Source of the DNA: DASRHY01 sp035650275
GTDB lineage: Bacteria > Actinomycetota > Actinomycetes > Propionibacteriales > Kribbellaceae
DNA: 64,000 bases
Direction: 5' to 3'
Assembly: GCA_035650275.1 (NCBI GenBank)
Contig: DASRHY010000062.1
Coordinates: 1 to 64,000 of the forward strand
The translations under genes were made by a program, and so were the position numbers. The notes beneath the pieces are model-generated. The model was not told the origin of the DNA. It did not search any database and saw only the letters and a list, made by a program, of their open reading frames with translations. Every line of letters starts with the position of its first letter. The first letter of the stretch is position 1. Below are positions 16,531 to 26,300 of the stretch, piece after piece.

Positions 16531-17108
16531 GCAAGGTCATTTCGGGAATCTCGATGTCGCTGGACGGGTTCGTCACCGGGCCGAACGTCAGCCGTGAGCA
16601 GCAGCTGGGAGACGGCGGCCAGGTCCTGCACCAGTGGCTGCACGAACCGGACCCGCTCGACAGCGAGCTGCTGGCCGAGATGGGCGCGAACGTCGGCTCG
16701 ATCCTGATGGGCCGACTGTCGTACGACCTGGCCGAGGGCGATGGCGGGTGGGGTGACGGTGGCCCAGCCGGCCCGGCGCCGTGCTTCGTGCTCACCCACA
16801 ACGCACCGGCCCCGGAGACGGTCCGGGCGCCGTCGGTCTTCACCTTCGTCACCGACGGCATCGACAGTGCGGTGGAGCAGGCGAAGGCGGCCGCCGGGGA
16901 CAAGGTGGTCGGCGTGCACGGCGCCAGCGCGGCTCAGCAGTGCCTTGCCGCTGGTCTGATGGACGAGATCCAGATCAGTCTGGCCCCGGTCCTGCTCGGC
17001 AGCGGCACCCGGCTGTTCGAGCATCTGGGCGGACAGTTCCAGCTCGAGCGCACCAACGTGATCAACTCTTCGAACGCCACCCACCTCCGCTTCAGGGTGG
17101 TCCGCTGA
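16527..17108 (+). CDS. Dihydrofolate reductase family protein (RibD C-terminal domain)
   Basis: 193 residues with the DHFR/RibD-C fold: N-terminal strand KVISGISMSLDGFVTGPN, ILMGRLSYDLAEG, CFVLTHNAP, then GASAAQQCLAAGLMDEIQISLAPVLLGSGTRLF, which is the typical C-terminal signature. Likely an NADPH-dependent reductase of unknown substrate; such genes are common in actinobacteria outside riboflavin operons. ATG 16527 follows AAGGAGACGTC. Confidence 0.9.
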   Translation: MSKVISGISMSLDGFVTGPNVSREQQLGDGGQVLHQWLHEPDPLDSELLAEMGANVGSILMGRLSYDLAEGDGGWGDGGPAGPAPCFVLTHNAPAPETVRAPSVFTFVTDGIDSAVEQAKAAAGDKVVGVHGASAAQQCLAAGLMDEIQISLAPVLLGSGTRLFEHLGGQFQLERTNVINSSNATHLRFRVVR

Positions 17109-17134
17109 ACTGACAGCGGCTCTGCAAGCCGCGA

Positions 17135-17156
17135 GCGGAGGGTGTGGGATTCGAAC
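17135..17156 (-). repeat. 22-base copy of the 3' end of tRNA-Ser(UGA); possible attachment-site remnant
   Basis: These 22 bases are identical to 21632-21653, which covers the T-loop, the 3' half of the T-stem, the acceptor 3' strand and the discriminator of the intact tRNA-Ser gene, in the same orientation. The match ends on both sides at single base changes. The copy lies on the 3' side of the tRNA, as expected for an att site left by integration into a tRNA 3' end. No other tRNA part is nearby. Confidence 0.6.
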
Positions 17157-17240
17157 AGCTCGGTGTCCTGCGGCTCTGTTCACGACCTAGGCTCGGCCCA
17201 TCATGGTCTACCCAACTGTCTGCGCCAGCGGCGTACGACG

Positions 17241-18635
17241 ATGAGGCCGGGGCGGATCGTCGACGTCGCCGTCGCGGGCCGTCGCGCCCGCGAGCTGCTG
17301 AGTCACGACGGGTGGACCGTCGACCGGCTACATACCCACCAGCAGGCGCGGCTGGACGAGCTGGTGCGGTATGCGGTGGCGCGCTCGGCGTACTACCGGA
17401 GCCTCTACGCCGGGGTGGACCTGAGCGGTCCGGTCGCGCTGGAGCAGCTGCCGCCGGTCGACGAGACCGCGATCATGCACCACTTCGACGACGTCGTGAC
17501 CGACCCGCGGCTCAGGCTGGACGACGTCGCGGCCCTGCTGGGCCCGTGGGGGTACGACGACCTGTACCTGGGCCGCTTCCGGGTGCTCAGCACCCCGGGA
17601 AGCACCGGCGGACGAGGGATCTTCGTCATCGGCACCGACGAGTGGCGCACGCACCTGGCCGGCCTGCTCAGGGTCAACGAGTACGTCGGCCTGCGGCGCC
17701 GGCTACCGCGCCGGCGGCGGGTGGCGACAATCGCGACCGAACATGCCCCGCACCTGGCCCGCCGGATGTCGCAGAGCCTGGACGTCGGGCTGTACAACCT
17801 GCTGCGGCTCGATGCCAGAACCCCGGTGGAGAAGCTGGTCGAGCCGCTCAACCGGCATCAGCCCGAATTCCTGTACACCTACCCGTCGATCCTCTCCGAG
17901 CTCGCCACCGAGCAGCTCGCCGGCCGGTTGCGGATCGCGCCGTCGACGCTGATGTCGACCGGCGAGACGCACACCGCGAAGACCGCCCGGGCCGTGCGCG
18001 CGGCCTGGGACGTCCCGTGGTTCGAGCTGTACGGCGCGACCGAGGCACCGGTGCTCGGTGCGCACTGCTCGGAGCACACCGGGCTGCACCTGTTCGAGGA
18101 CCTCGCGATCGTCGAGGTCGTCGACGAGCACGACCGGCCGGTGCCGCCGGGACAACCGGGTCACCGGGTGCTGCTGACCAACCTCGTCAACCGCACCCAG
18201 CCGCTGATCCGGTACGCGCTGTCGGATCTGGTGACCGTCGCTCCGGAGGCGTGCCCGTGCGGACGGCCGTTCCGGCTGCTGCGCGCGGTCGACGGTCGCA
18301 ACGACGACATCGTGGTGATGGGCGACGTACCCGTGCACCCGCAGAGCTTCCGGAGCGCGCTCGAGACCGTGCCGGGCCTGCGGCAGTACCGCATCCACCA
18401 CAAGCGACGCGGCTCCGCTCGGCTCGTCGTCGAAGCGGCACTGGGTGACGGAGCGACCGCGGAGCAGGTCCGTGCCGCGATCACGACCGGGCTGGCCGCG
18501 GCCGGCGTCACCGGCGCCCAGATCGAGGTGAAGGTCGTCCCCTGGATCTCCGTCGCAGACGCCCGGGACAACGCGGGCAAGCTCAGGACCATCATCGGCA
18601 GCCAGTTCTACGAAGGAGTCCCGGAGGCGCCGTGA
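17241..18635 (+). CDS. PaaK-like AMP-forming ligase (coenzyme F390 synthetase / phenylacetate-CoA ligase family)
   Basis: 464 residues of the adenylate-forming family. Seen: STPGSTGGRGIFVIG (phosphate-binding loop, residues about 116-130), LMSTGETHTAKTARAVR, the WFELYGATEAPVLG motif near residue 260 (adenine binding), and a zinc-like pair CPCGRPFRLL near 338. The C-terminal AMP-binding subdomain carries DDIVVMGDVPVHPQSF and ends with DARDNAGKLRTI. It activates a carboxylic acid as an adenylate; substrate unknown. ATG 17241 has no clear ribosome site. A 19-codon reading overlaps its stop (18632-18691). Confidence 0.82.
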   Translation: MRPGRIVDVAVAGRRARELLSHDGWTVDRLHTHQQARLDELVRYAVARSAYYRSLYAGVDLSGPVALEQLPPVDETAIMHHFDDVVTDPRLRLDDVAALLGPWGYDDLYLGRFRVLSTPGSTGGRGIFVIGTDEWRTHLAGLLRVNEYVGLRRRLPRRRRVATIATEHAPHLARRMSQSLDVGLYNLLRLDARTPVEKLVEPLNRHQPEFLYTYPSILSELATEQLAGRLRIAPSTLMSTGETHTAKTARAVRAAWDVPWFELYGATEAPVLGAHCSEHTGLHLFEDLAIVEVVDEHDRPVPPGQPGHRVLLTNLVNRTQPLIRYALSDLVTVAPEACPCGRPFRLLRAVDGRNDDIVVMGDVPVHPQSFRSALETVPGLRQYRIHHKRRGSARLVVEAALGDGATAEQVRAAITTGLAAAGVTGAQIEVKVVPWISVADARDNAGKLRTIIGSQFYEGVPEAP

Positions 18636-18691
18636 CCGCAGCGTCGGGCGCGCCATGCCGCCAGATCACGCACTACAGGCTGGAGTACTAG
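18632..18691 (+). CDS. 19-codon ORF coupled to the ligase gene, possibly a truncated gene
   Basis: GTG 18632 overlaps the ligase stop as GTGA, the coupling used throughout this genome. It encodes VTAASGAPCRQITHYRLEY and stops at 18689-18691. The junction looks like the start of a second operon gene whose remainder has been lost, within the segment bounded by the tRNA-derived repeat. It may equally be chance. Confidence 0.25.
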   Translation: MTAASGAPCRQITHYRLEY

Positions 18692-18760
18692 GCTGGAAAC
18701 GCATCAGTCGCGTCGACAGCACCGGCCGTTGCGCCGGGTTTCGCCATGGAGAGAAGGGTC

Positions 18761-19129
18761 ATGGTCGGCCAGGCAACCGTCACGCTAGAGGCTGTGGGGC
18801 GACTGCGTCCCGATGAGGTGCTGGTCTTTGACTGGGTACACATCGCGTTCTGCTGCGCAGGCGCCGGCGAGGTGTCCCTGCACGCCCTACCTGCTCGGCG
18901 TGTCACCGACTCGCAAAAGTACCTGCCACTGACCAGCGAGCCCCCCGGCCTGGTGTACGCCCACCGCGCCGCATATCCCCACCTCGCCGCACGCAGTACG
19001 TCGGTCGGGGTCCAGGGCCGGCACGTACGAAGGTTCACCTCCGACCTGCCTGACGACTTCGGCCTGCGCTGCATTCTCGGCCTGGCGGAGCCGAGGGCGC
19101 ACTCAGGACCCACCCCCAAACCGGAGTGA
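18761..19129 (+). CDS. Hypothetical protein upstream of cstA
   Basis: 122 residues, not recognised. ATG 18761 follows GGAGAGAAGGGTC; an ATG at 18746 gives five more residues. The chain has VTLEAVGRLRPDEVLVFDWVH, then CCAGAGE and a beta-rich region, ending in a Pro/Lys tail. It has no membrane helix. Its stop lies only ten bases before cstA, so it is probably the first gene of that operon. Third-position GC is a little lower than in its neighbours. Real coding status is likely but unproven. Confidence 0.5.
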   Translation: MVGQATVTLEAVGRLRPDEVLVFDWVHIAFCCAGAGEVSLHALPARRVTDSQKYLPLTSEPPGLVYAHRAAYPHLAARSTSVGVQGRHVRRFTSDLPDDFGLRCILGLAEPRAHSGPTPKPE

Positions 19130-19139
19130 GAGGTGCCGA

Positions 19140-21344
19140 ATGACGACCGAAAGAACCACCCCCTCCCCGGCAGGCACCGGCCGCCGTGGACCCTCGACGC
19201 TGATCTGGATCGCTGTCTCGGTGTTCGCCGCCGTCTGCTGGGGCGTCGTCGCACTGATCCGCGACGAGGAGATCAACGCGATCTGGCTGCTAGGCGCTGC
19301 TATCGGGTCATACGCCATTGCCTACCGCTTCTACTCCCGGTTCATCGCCCACCGCGTCCTGGAGGTGGACGACACGCGGGCGACGCCGGCGGAGCGGCTG
19401 AACAACGCAGTGGACTTCCACCCGACCGATCGCCGGGTGCTGTTCGGCCACCACTTCGCGGCTATCGCGGGCGCCGGACCGCTCGTCGGACCGGTGCTTG
19501 CCGCGCAGATGGGCTACCTGCCAGGAACGATCTGGATCATCGTCGGGGTGATCTTCGCCGGGGCCGTCCAGGACATGGTGATCCTGTTCTTCTCGATGCG
19601 GCGAAACGGCAAGAGCCTGGGTCAGATGGTCCGCGACGAGGTCGGCCTCGTCGGCGGTATCGCGGCGCTGGTCGCGGTGTTCACCATCATGATCATCTTG
19701 CTGGCTGTGCTGGCCCTGGTCGTGGTCAACGCGCTGGCCAACTCCCCGTGGGGCACGTTCTCGCTCGCGCTGACCATCCCCATCGCTCTGTTCATGGGCT
19801 TCTACATGCGGGTGCTCCGACCGGGCGCTGTGGTCGAGACGAGCCTCATCGGCGTCGCCCTGCTGCTGCTCGCCATCGTTGCCGGTGGCTGGGTCCAGGA
19901 GTCGAGCTGGGCGGACGCTTTCACCCTTTCGCCCACAACGCTCGTCTGGTGCCTGGTGATCTACGGCTTCCTCGCCTCGGTCCTGCCCGTCTGGATGCTG
20001 CTCGCACCGCGTGACTACCTGTCCACGTTCATGAAGATCGGCACGATCGTGCTGCTCGCGGTGGGCGTGCTGGTCGCTGCGCCGAAGCTGAAGATTCCGG
20101 CGACGACGCAGTTCACCGACGGCACAGGGCCGGTGTTCTCCGGGGCGCTGTTCCCATTCGTGTTCATCACGATCGCCTGCGGCGCACTCTCCGGCTTCCA
20201 CTCGCTCATCGCCTCTGGCACGACGCCGAAGATGATCGAGAAGGAGTCGCAGGTCCGCATGATCGGTTACGGCGCCATGCTGATGGAGTCGTTCGTCGCC
20301 GTCATGGCCATGATCGCCGCATGTGTCCTCGACCCCGGCCTGTACTTCGCGATGAACTCCCCGGCGGGTTTCCTCGGCGACTCCCTGCAGTCGGCGTCCG
20401 AGGCGGTCGCCGGGCTCGGCTTCGCCATCACGCCCGACCAGCTGCAAGCGGCGGCCGCCGAAGTGGAAGAGCAGACGCTGGTGGCCCGCACCGGCGGTGC
20501 GCCAACCCTCGCGGTCGGGATGTCGCAGATCTTCTCCTCGGCCTTCGGGGACGGCCTGACTGCATTCTTCTACCACTTCGCGATCATGTTCGAGGCGTTG
20601 TTCATTCTCACCACTGTCGATGCGGGAACCCGGGTCGGCCGCTTCATGCTGCAGGACACGCTGGGCAACGTGTGGAAGCCGATCGGTCGGGTCTCCTGGG
20701 CGCCCGGCGTGTGGCTGACCAGCGCACTCGTGGTCGGCGGTTGGGGCTACTTCCTCTACACCGGGGTGACGAACCCGCTCGGCGGCATCAACCAGCTGTT
20801 CCCGCTGTTCGGTATCGCCAACCAACTCCTTGCCGCGGTGGCTCTGTCGCTCGCGACCACTCTGCTGATCAAGCACGGCAAGATCCGATGGGTGTGGGTC
20901 ACCGCCGTCCCGCTCGCCTGGGACGCGGTGGTGACACTGACTGCGGCGTACCAGAAGGTGTTCTCGTCCGACCCACGGATCGGCTTCTTCTCCCAGCGTG
21001 ACCGCTTCCAGGAAGCCCTCGACCAGGGCGAGGTGATCGCACCCGCCAAGAATCTCGGAGACATGGAGCAGGTCGTAACAAACTCGACGATCGACGGTCT
21101 CCTTGCTGCCCTCTACGCGGTCCTGATCATCATCGTGATCGCGAGCTCGGCGGTCGTCTGGCTGCGCGCGATCCGCGCCGGCGGCGCTCTGCCGACGACT
21201 GAGATCCCTTACCGGCGGTCGCGGATCGTCGCGCCCGCGGGGCTATGGGCGACAGCCGAGGAGAAGCGGCAGCTGGCCGCCGTAGGCGGCCACGACGGGT
21301 ACGGTGAACTGCCGCCCGACGACGAGGGGACGGCGCCACGATGA
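19140..21344 (+). CDS. cstA: CstA family carbon-starvation / pyruvate transporter
   Basis: 734 residues with about 16-18 membrane helices. Family hallmarks: YRFYSRFIAHRVLEVDD after the second helix, the stretch HHFAAIAGAGPLVGPVLAAQ near residue 105, CGALSGFHSLIASGTTPKM near 350, and LFGIANQLLAAVALSLATT near 560. CstA proteins take up peptides or pyruvate under carbon limitation. Start ATG 19140 follows AGTGAGAGG. The last four bases overlap the ybdD-like gene (ATGA), the usual CstA partner. It sits between tRNA-Ser and the tRNA-derived repeat. Confidence 0.95.
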   Translation: MTTERTTPSPAGTGRRGPSTLIWIAVSVFAAVCWGVVALIRDEEINAIWLLGAAIGSYAIAYRFYSRFIAHRVLEVDDTRATPAERLNNAVDFHPTDRRVLFGHHFAAIAGAGPLVGPVLAAQMGYLPGTIWIIVGVIFAGAVQDMVILFFSMRRNGKSLGQMVRDEVGLVGGIAALVAVFTIMIILLAVLALVVVNALANSPWGTFSLALTIPIALFMGFYMRVLRPGAVVETSLIGVALLLLAIVAGGWVQESSWADAFTLSPTTLVWCLVIYGFLASVLPVWMLLAPRDYLSTFMKIGTIVLLAVGVLVAAPKLKIPATTQFTDGTGPVFSGALFPFVFITIACGALSGFHSLIASGTTPKMIEKESQVRMIGYGAMLMESFVAVMAMIAACVLDPGLYFAMNSPAGFLGDSLQSASEAVAGLGFAITPDQLQAAAAEVEEQTLVARTGGAPTLAVGMSQIFSSAFGDGLTAFFYHFAIMFEALFILTTVDAGTRVGRFMLQDTLGNVWKPIGRVSWAPGVWLTSALVVGGWGYFLYTGVTNPLGGINQLFPLFGIANQLLAAVALSLATTLLIKHGKIRWVWVTAVPLAWDAVVTLTAAYQKVFSSDPRIGFFSQRDRFQEALDQGEVIAPAKNLGDMEQVVTNSTIDGLLAALYAVLIIIVIASSAVVWLRAIRAGGALPTTEIPYRRSRIVAPAGLWATAEEKRQLAAVGGHDGYGELPPDDEGTAPR

Positions 21345-21520
21345 GGCCCCTTCGCGCGGTGCTGTGGTACCTGCGTGAGCTGACCGACGAGTCGGCGTAT
21401 GAGAGGTACGTCGAACACGTGCGCACCCACCACCCGGACCGGCCGGTGCCGTCCCGGCGGGAGTTCGAGCGGCAGCGAATGGCCGCCAAGGACACCAACC
21501 CCGGAGTGCGATGCTGCTGA
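21341..21520 (+). CDS. YbdD/YjiX family small protein
   Basis: 59 residues found by reading on from the cstA stop, which it overlaps as ATGA. Sequence landmarks: LWYLRELTDESAYERYVEHV, HHPDRPVPSRREFERQR, and the Cys-Cys C-terminus (GVRCC) shared by YbdD/YjiX proteins. In E. coli the homologue is needed for pyruvate uptake by the CstA-type transporter, so this is a transporter accessory subunit. Confidence 0.9.
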   Translation: MRPLRAVLWYLRELTDESAYERYVEHVRTHHPDRPVPSRREFERQRMAAKDTNPGVRCC

Positions 21521-21542
21521 CCCCTGCTGACCCTGCTGACCA
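21515..21542 (+). repeat. Three tandem TGCTGACCC-type units
   Basis: TGCTGACCCC, TGCTGACCC and TGCTGACCA follow one another from the ybdD stop codon onward (units start at 21515, 21525 and 21534). Probably replication slippage; no role is inferred. Confidence 0.5.
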
Positions 21543-21632
21543 CAGCCGACAAACTCGGACAGTGCCGGACGTCCCACACCCGTGCTATGCCCGGACGTTT
21601 TCGCAGGTCAGACGCAGGATTCGGACGCTGGG

Positions 21633-21721
21633 CGGAGGGTGTGGGATTCGAACCCACGATGCCGATCACTCGACATAGCGGTTTTCAAGACCGCCGCACT
21701 AGGCCACTATGCGAACCCTCC
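21633..21721 (-). tRNA. tRNA-Ser(UGA)
   Basis: Acceptor GGAGGGT (21721 downwards) pairs with ACCCTCC ending at 21634, discriminator G at 21633. Anticodon stem GCGGT/ACCGC encloses loop CTTGAAA, giving anticodon TGA. A long variable arm, as in all serine tRNAs, precedes the T-arm GTGGG-TTCGAAT-CCCAC. CCA is not encoded. The 3' end is duplicated at 17135-17156. Confidence 0.96.
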
Positions 21722-21796
21722 ATACCGGCCGCGGCAAGAGCCACGACGGCCGACCAAGCCTAGCCTGGTCGGCCGTCGTACCGGATGAGCAGAGGC

Positions 21797-23341
21797 TCAG
21801 TGCATCAGCACCGGGGCTTCGGCGCCGGCGTCCGGGACGGGTGCCTTGCGGCGCGGGAGGAGCAGCGCCGGGATCAGGCAGGCCGCGACCAGGATGGCGG
21901 CGACGGTGAAGGCGGTGCCGAAGGCATCGGCCATGTCGGCCAGGGCCCGCGGCAGGATCGACGGGTCGCGTAACGAGGCGACACCTTCGGGACGTTCGAG
22001 CGCCGCTCGCAACGCGCCGACGGCATCGCTGGCGTTGAACCCGTTGGTCAGGATCACCGAGAACAGCGCGGTCCCGATCGAGGCCGAGACCTGCTGGGTG
22101 ATGTTCATCAGGGTGGAGCCGCGGGCGATCTCGGCGTCTTTCAGAGACTGCAGTGCCGACGTCATGATCGGCATCATCGTGCCGCCCATGCCCATCCCCA
22201 TCACGAACAGGGCCCCGAGCAGGTACGTGTAGGACGTGTCCACGCCGACCTGGGTGAACATGGACATGCCGACCACGATCGTCACGATGCCCGCGAGCAC
22301 GATCCGGCCCGGGCCGATCTTGTCGGTGAGGATGCCGGCGATCGGCATGGTCAGCATGGCGCCGATGCCCTGCGGGGCGAGCAGGATGCCGGCCTGCAGG
22401 GTGGTCTCGCCGCGGACCTGCAGGAAGTACGACGGGAACAGCAGGCTGGCCCCGAAGAAGGCGATCGCGAAGAACGACATCGTGATCACCGCGATCGTCA
22501 GCGGGCGGTGCCGGAAAAGGTGCAGGTCGATCAGCGGATGGTCCGGTGAGCGGAACAGGGTCCGCAGCACGAACAGGACCACCAGCGCCAGGCCGATGGC
22601 GGCCGGGACCAGCACCCTGGTGGCCCACACGGTGCCCTCCGCGGGAATCGAGGAGACGCCGAACAGGAACAGCGCCAGACCCGGCGACAGCATCAGCATG
22701 CCGGTGAAGTCGAAGGTCTCCGACGGCGTCGGGCTGTCCTTCGGCAGCACCAGGGCCGCGTAGATCACGGCGGCGAACCCGATCGGCAGGTTGATCAGGA
22801 AGATCCAGTGCCAGCTGGCGACGTCGATCAGCCAGCCGCCGAGGATCGGGCCGAAGATCGGGCCGAGCAGCATCGGGATGCCGAGCACGGCCATCACCCG
22901 GCCGATCCGGTGCGGGCCGGCGGCGCGGGTCATGATCGTCATGCCGAGCGGCATCAGCATGCCGCCGCCGAGGCCCTGGAGCACCCGGAACGCGGTGAGC
23001 ATCTCGATGCTGGTCGCCGTGGCACACAGCACCGAACCGGCGGTGAACAGTGCGACCGCCAGCATGTAGAGCCGCTTGGTGCCGAACCGGTCGGCGGCCC
23101 AACCAGTCAGCGGGATCACCGCGGCCAGCGCCAGGGTGTATCCGGTCATCGTCCACGCGGTCTCCGCCGGGGACGCGTCGAACTCGGTCTGGAAGGTGGG
23201 CTGCGCGACGCTGACGACGGTGATGTCGAGGATCGACATGATCGCGCCGAGGACCACGACGCCTGCAACCAGGAGGACGTCGCGATCGAGCTTGTCGGAT
23301 GGAGCGGCCTGCGAAGTCTCAGGGGGAGTCTGCGTGGTCAC
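21797..23341 (-). CDS. DHA2-type MFS drug exporter (EmrB/QacA family)
   Basis: 514 residues with 14 predicted helices. Motifs: LDITVVSVAQPTF in helix 1 (the D-x-T-[IV]-V-x-[VN]-A motif C1 of DHA2 pumps), GWAADRFGTKRLYM (MFS motif A), FRVLQGLGGGMLMPLG (motif B), and LGPIFGPILGGWL (motif C, antiporter). A proton-driven exporter of toxic compounds. Start GTG 23341. The 51-base gap to the cyclase gene contains its AT-rich promoter region. No regulator gene is adjacent. Confidence 0.93.
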   Translation of the reverse strand: MTTQTPPETSQAAPSDKLDRDVLLVAGVVVLGAIMSILDITVVSVAQPTFQTEFDASPAETAWTMTGYTLALAAVIPLTGWAADRFGTKRLYMLAVALFTAGSVLCATATSIEMLTAFRVLQGLGGGMLMPLGMTIMTRAAGPHRIGRVMAVLGIPMLLGPIFGPILGGWLIDVASWHWIFLINLPIGFAAVIYAALVLPKDSPTPSETFDFTGMLMLSPGLALFLFGVSSIPAEGTVWATRVLVPAAIGLALVVLFVLRTLFRSPDHPLIDLHLFRHRPLTIAVITMSFFAIAFFGASLLFPSYFLQVRGETTLQAGILLAPQGIGAMLTMPIAGILTDKIGPGRIVLAGIVTIVVGMSMFTQVGVDTSYTYLLGALFVMGMGMGGTMMPIMTSALQSLKDAEIARGSTLMNITQQVSASIGTALFSVILTNGFNASDAVGALRAALERPEGVASLRDPSILPRALADMADAFGTAFTVAAILVAACLIPALLLPRRKAPVPDAGAEAPVLMH

Positions 23342-23392
23342 CGGACGAGTGTATGTAATACGGAGGCATTCTCCACTTGATAATTGAACGCC

Positions 23393-26300
23393 CTAAGCGC
23401 TGGCCGCCAGCAACGACTCCGCCTCGGCGGTGAGGGCGGTCGCGCCGAGGCCGGCGAAGACGGGCAGCGCCATCCGGAGCTGCTTGTCCGCGTCGGCCCG
23501 CCGGCCCTCGGCGACCAGCGACGTGGCAGCGCGGAGCCGGGCGTACGCCTCGTCCGGGACGGTGCCGATCTGCGCGTATACCTCGGCCGCGGAGGCCAGG
23601 TCGCCGCGGGCGACCAGCCGGCCCGCCTCGTGCCAAGGGGTCTGCAGCCGGGCACGGTCGAGCGCCTCGTGGAGCTCATCGGCACGGCCGAGGGCGGCAA
23701 AGGCCCACGCGCCGTCGACCGCCTCGGACTGTGCGCGGACGCCGGTGTCGGCCCACACCTCCAGCAGCTCGTCGGCGATCGCGTTCGCGCCGTCCCGGTC
23801 GCCGCATGCCGCCCGCGCCCGGGCCTCGAACGCCAGCGCGGGATGCAGCACCTGCGGATCCTTGCCGCGCCGCGCCACCTCGCTCGCCCGGGCCGCGTCG
23901 GCGAGGGCGGCGGTCCGGTCGCCGCGGGCGAGCCGGATCGCGCCGCGCAGGTAGCGGCAGTAGGTCTCCATGTAGTGGCTGGCGCCCGCCTCCACCTCGC
24001 GGATGAAGTCGTCGGCGCCCGCGACCGCCTCGTCCCAGCGCCCCTGCCAGTAGCAGTAGTACACGTGCTCCGCCCGGTACCAGCGGATCGACGCCTCCAG
24101 CCCGCGGCGAGCGGCGATCTGGACGCTCTGCTCGTGCAGCCCGACGGCCCGGCGCAGGTCGCCGGCGTCCGCCCACACCCAGGCGAGGTTGCCGGCCACG
24201 ATCGCCTCCTCCGGCGACCGGACCTCGTGCGCGAGCGCCAGCGCCTGGTCGAGGTCGTCGAAGCCGCGCTGGTCGCCGCCGTGCACGCGGGCCATCCCGA
24301 GCGTGTTCAGGTTACGGGCCCGGTAGTCGTCGAGTCCGAGCAGCTCGGCCAGTCGCAGCGACTCGGAGCCGATCGCGATCGCCCGGTCGAAGTCCTCGGA
24401 GAGCACGGCGAAGCGGGCCAGCTTCTGCAGCACGAACGCCTTCTCCGACGACGGCGGGCGGTCCTCGACCAGCTCCAGTGCCCGGTCCATGTGCAGGAAC
24501 GCCACGTCGCGGTCGGCCCGGACCCACCAGGTGGAACCGAGCAGCATCTGCGCATGCGCGGCCGACTCGACGTCGCCGGCGGCGAGCAGACCCTCGGTGG
24601 CCTCCTCCAGTACGGCGTCGTCCAGCGTCACGTCGTCGTACCGGCTGCGGGCGTAGCCGAGTAGCAACCCCGGCCGCAGCGGATCGCCCGGCGGGGCGAG
24701 CTCGAGCGCCGCCTCGTGCCAGCGGCGGGCGTTCGAGTACGCGCTCAGCGCGAGCGCCCGGGCAGCGGCGTCGCGGGCAGCCAGCCGGGCCTTCTCCGTC
24801 AGGCCAGGCGGTACGCCGCGGCCGGACGCCCGGAGCAGCCGCAGTGCCTCCAGGTAGTGCAGCGCAAGCATCTCGGCGTTCTCCTCGCGGCGGCCGAGCG
24901 ACTCCAGCCAGCCGGCGGCACGCTCGTGCTGCTGGGCGCGCGGCGTACGCGGGATCTGTCCGTACGCCACGTCGCGGACCAGCAGGTGCCGGAACGCATA
25001 CTCCTCCTCGCCACCGACCGACGAGCTGCGATGCCGGCGGACGAACTCCTTGCGTTCGAGTGCGTGCAGCAGCCGCTCGGTCGACGTCCGGCCTCGACCG
25101 CCGATCGCGCAGACGGCACCCATCCAGAACACCTTGCCGAGTACGGCGGCGTCCTGCAGCAGCTGCTTCTCCTCTGCCGGCAGCGCGTCCAGCCGGGCGG
25201 CGATGATGCCCTGCACGTTCTCCGGCACGCCGACCCGGGCCTCGTCGGCGCACTCCTGGTGCAACCGGGCGAACTGCTCGGCGTACAGCGGGTTCCCGCC
25301 GGCCCGGAGCAGCAGCGACGCCTGCTGCTCGGCCGGCATCACCTTGCGGTCCAGCAGGCTGGTCAGCAACCGTGCGGTGTCGTCGTCGGACAGCGGGGAG
25401 ATCGTCAGCGTCAGCGCGTTCGACTTCCCGCCGCCCCAGCCGGGCCGCCGCTCGAGCAGCTCCGGACGCGCCGTACACACCACGAGCAGTGGTACGCCGG
25501 TCGCCCAGTCGACCAGGTGGTCGACGAAGTCGAGCATCGCCTCGTCCGCCCAATGCAGGTCCTCGAACACCAGCACCGTCGGGCGACGGTCCGCCAGTGC
25601 CTCGAAGTACTCCCGCCAGGCCGCGAATCGCTCGGCCGGCTGGTCGTCCCGCGGCGCCGCCTCCGAGCCCAGACCGACCAGCGGCCGCAGGCTCTCCAGC
25701 ACTCGGTCCGCACCGTCGACGACCAGATCGGTGACGCTGGCCACGAGCTTGCGCTCCGCCTCGGCGGGCGTGTCCGTCTCGAGGATGCCGGCCTGTGCCT
25801 TAGCCATCTCGGACAGCGCCCAGTACGTGATGCCGTCGCCGTACGGCAGCGACCGGCCCTGCCGCCAGCCGACCAGGTCGGGGTCGGCGTCGACGGTGCG
25901 GGACAGCTCGTACACCAGCCGGCTCTTGCCGATCCCGGGCACGCCGACCAGGGTCACCAGCTGCGGCGCGCGCTCGGCCCGCACCCGGGCCAGCGCGTCG
26001 GTCAGGAAATGCAGCTCGCGACCGCGGCCGACCAGCTCCGCACCGGTCTGGACCAGGTCGACCCCGAACCGCGACCGGGCCGCCACCGCCTCCCAGACCG
26101 GCACCGGCTCGGCCTTTCCCTTGGCCACGATCGACTCGGCCTCGCGGTATTCGATCGCCTGCCTGGTGGCGCGCTGGGTGGTCTCGTCCACCAGCACGCC
26201 GTTCACCGGAGCGGCGGTCTGCAGCCGGGCGGCGGTGTTGACCACGTCGCCGGCGACCATGCCCTCGCCCTCGTTCGACCGGGCGTCCAGCGAGACCAGC

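Noticed and set aside
17135..17156. A second tRNA gene
   Set aside because: Only the 3' end of tRNA-Ser is present; there is no anticodon or D-arm upstream, so it is a remnant and not a functional tRNA.
19120..19139. Third ECF42-type leader (GTGAGAGGTGCCG before cstA)
   Set aside because: Only the ribosome-site region looks similar; no TGTCCGG-N16-CGTC is found upstream.
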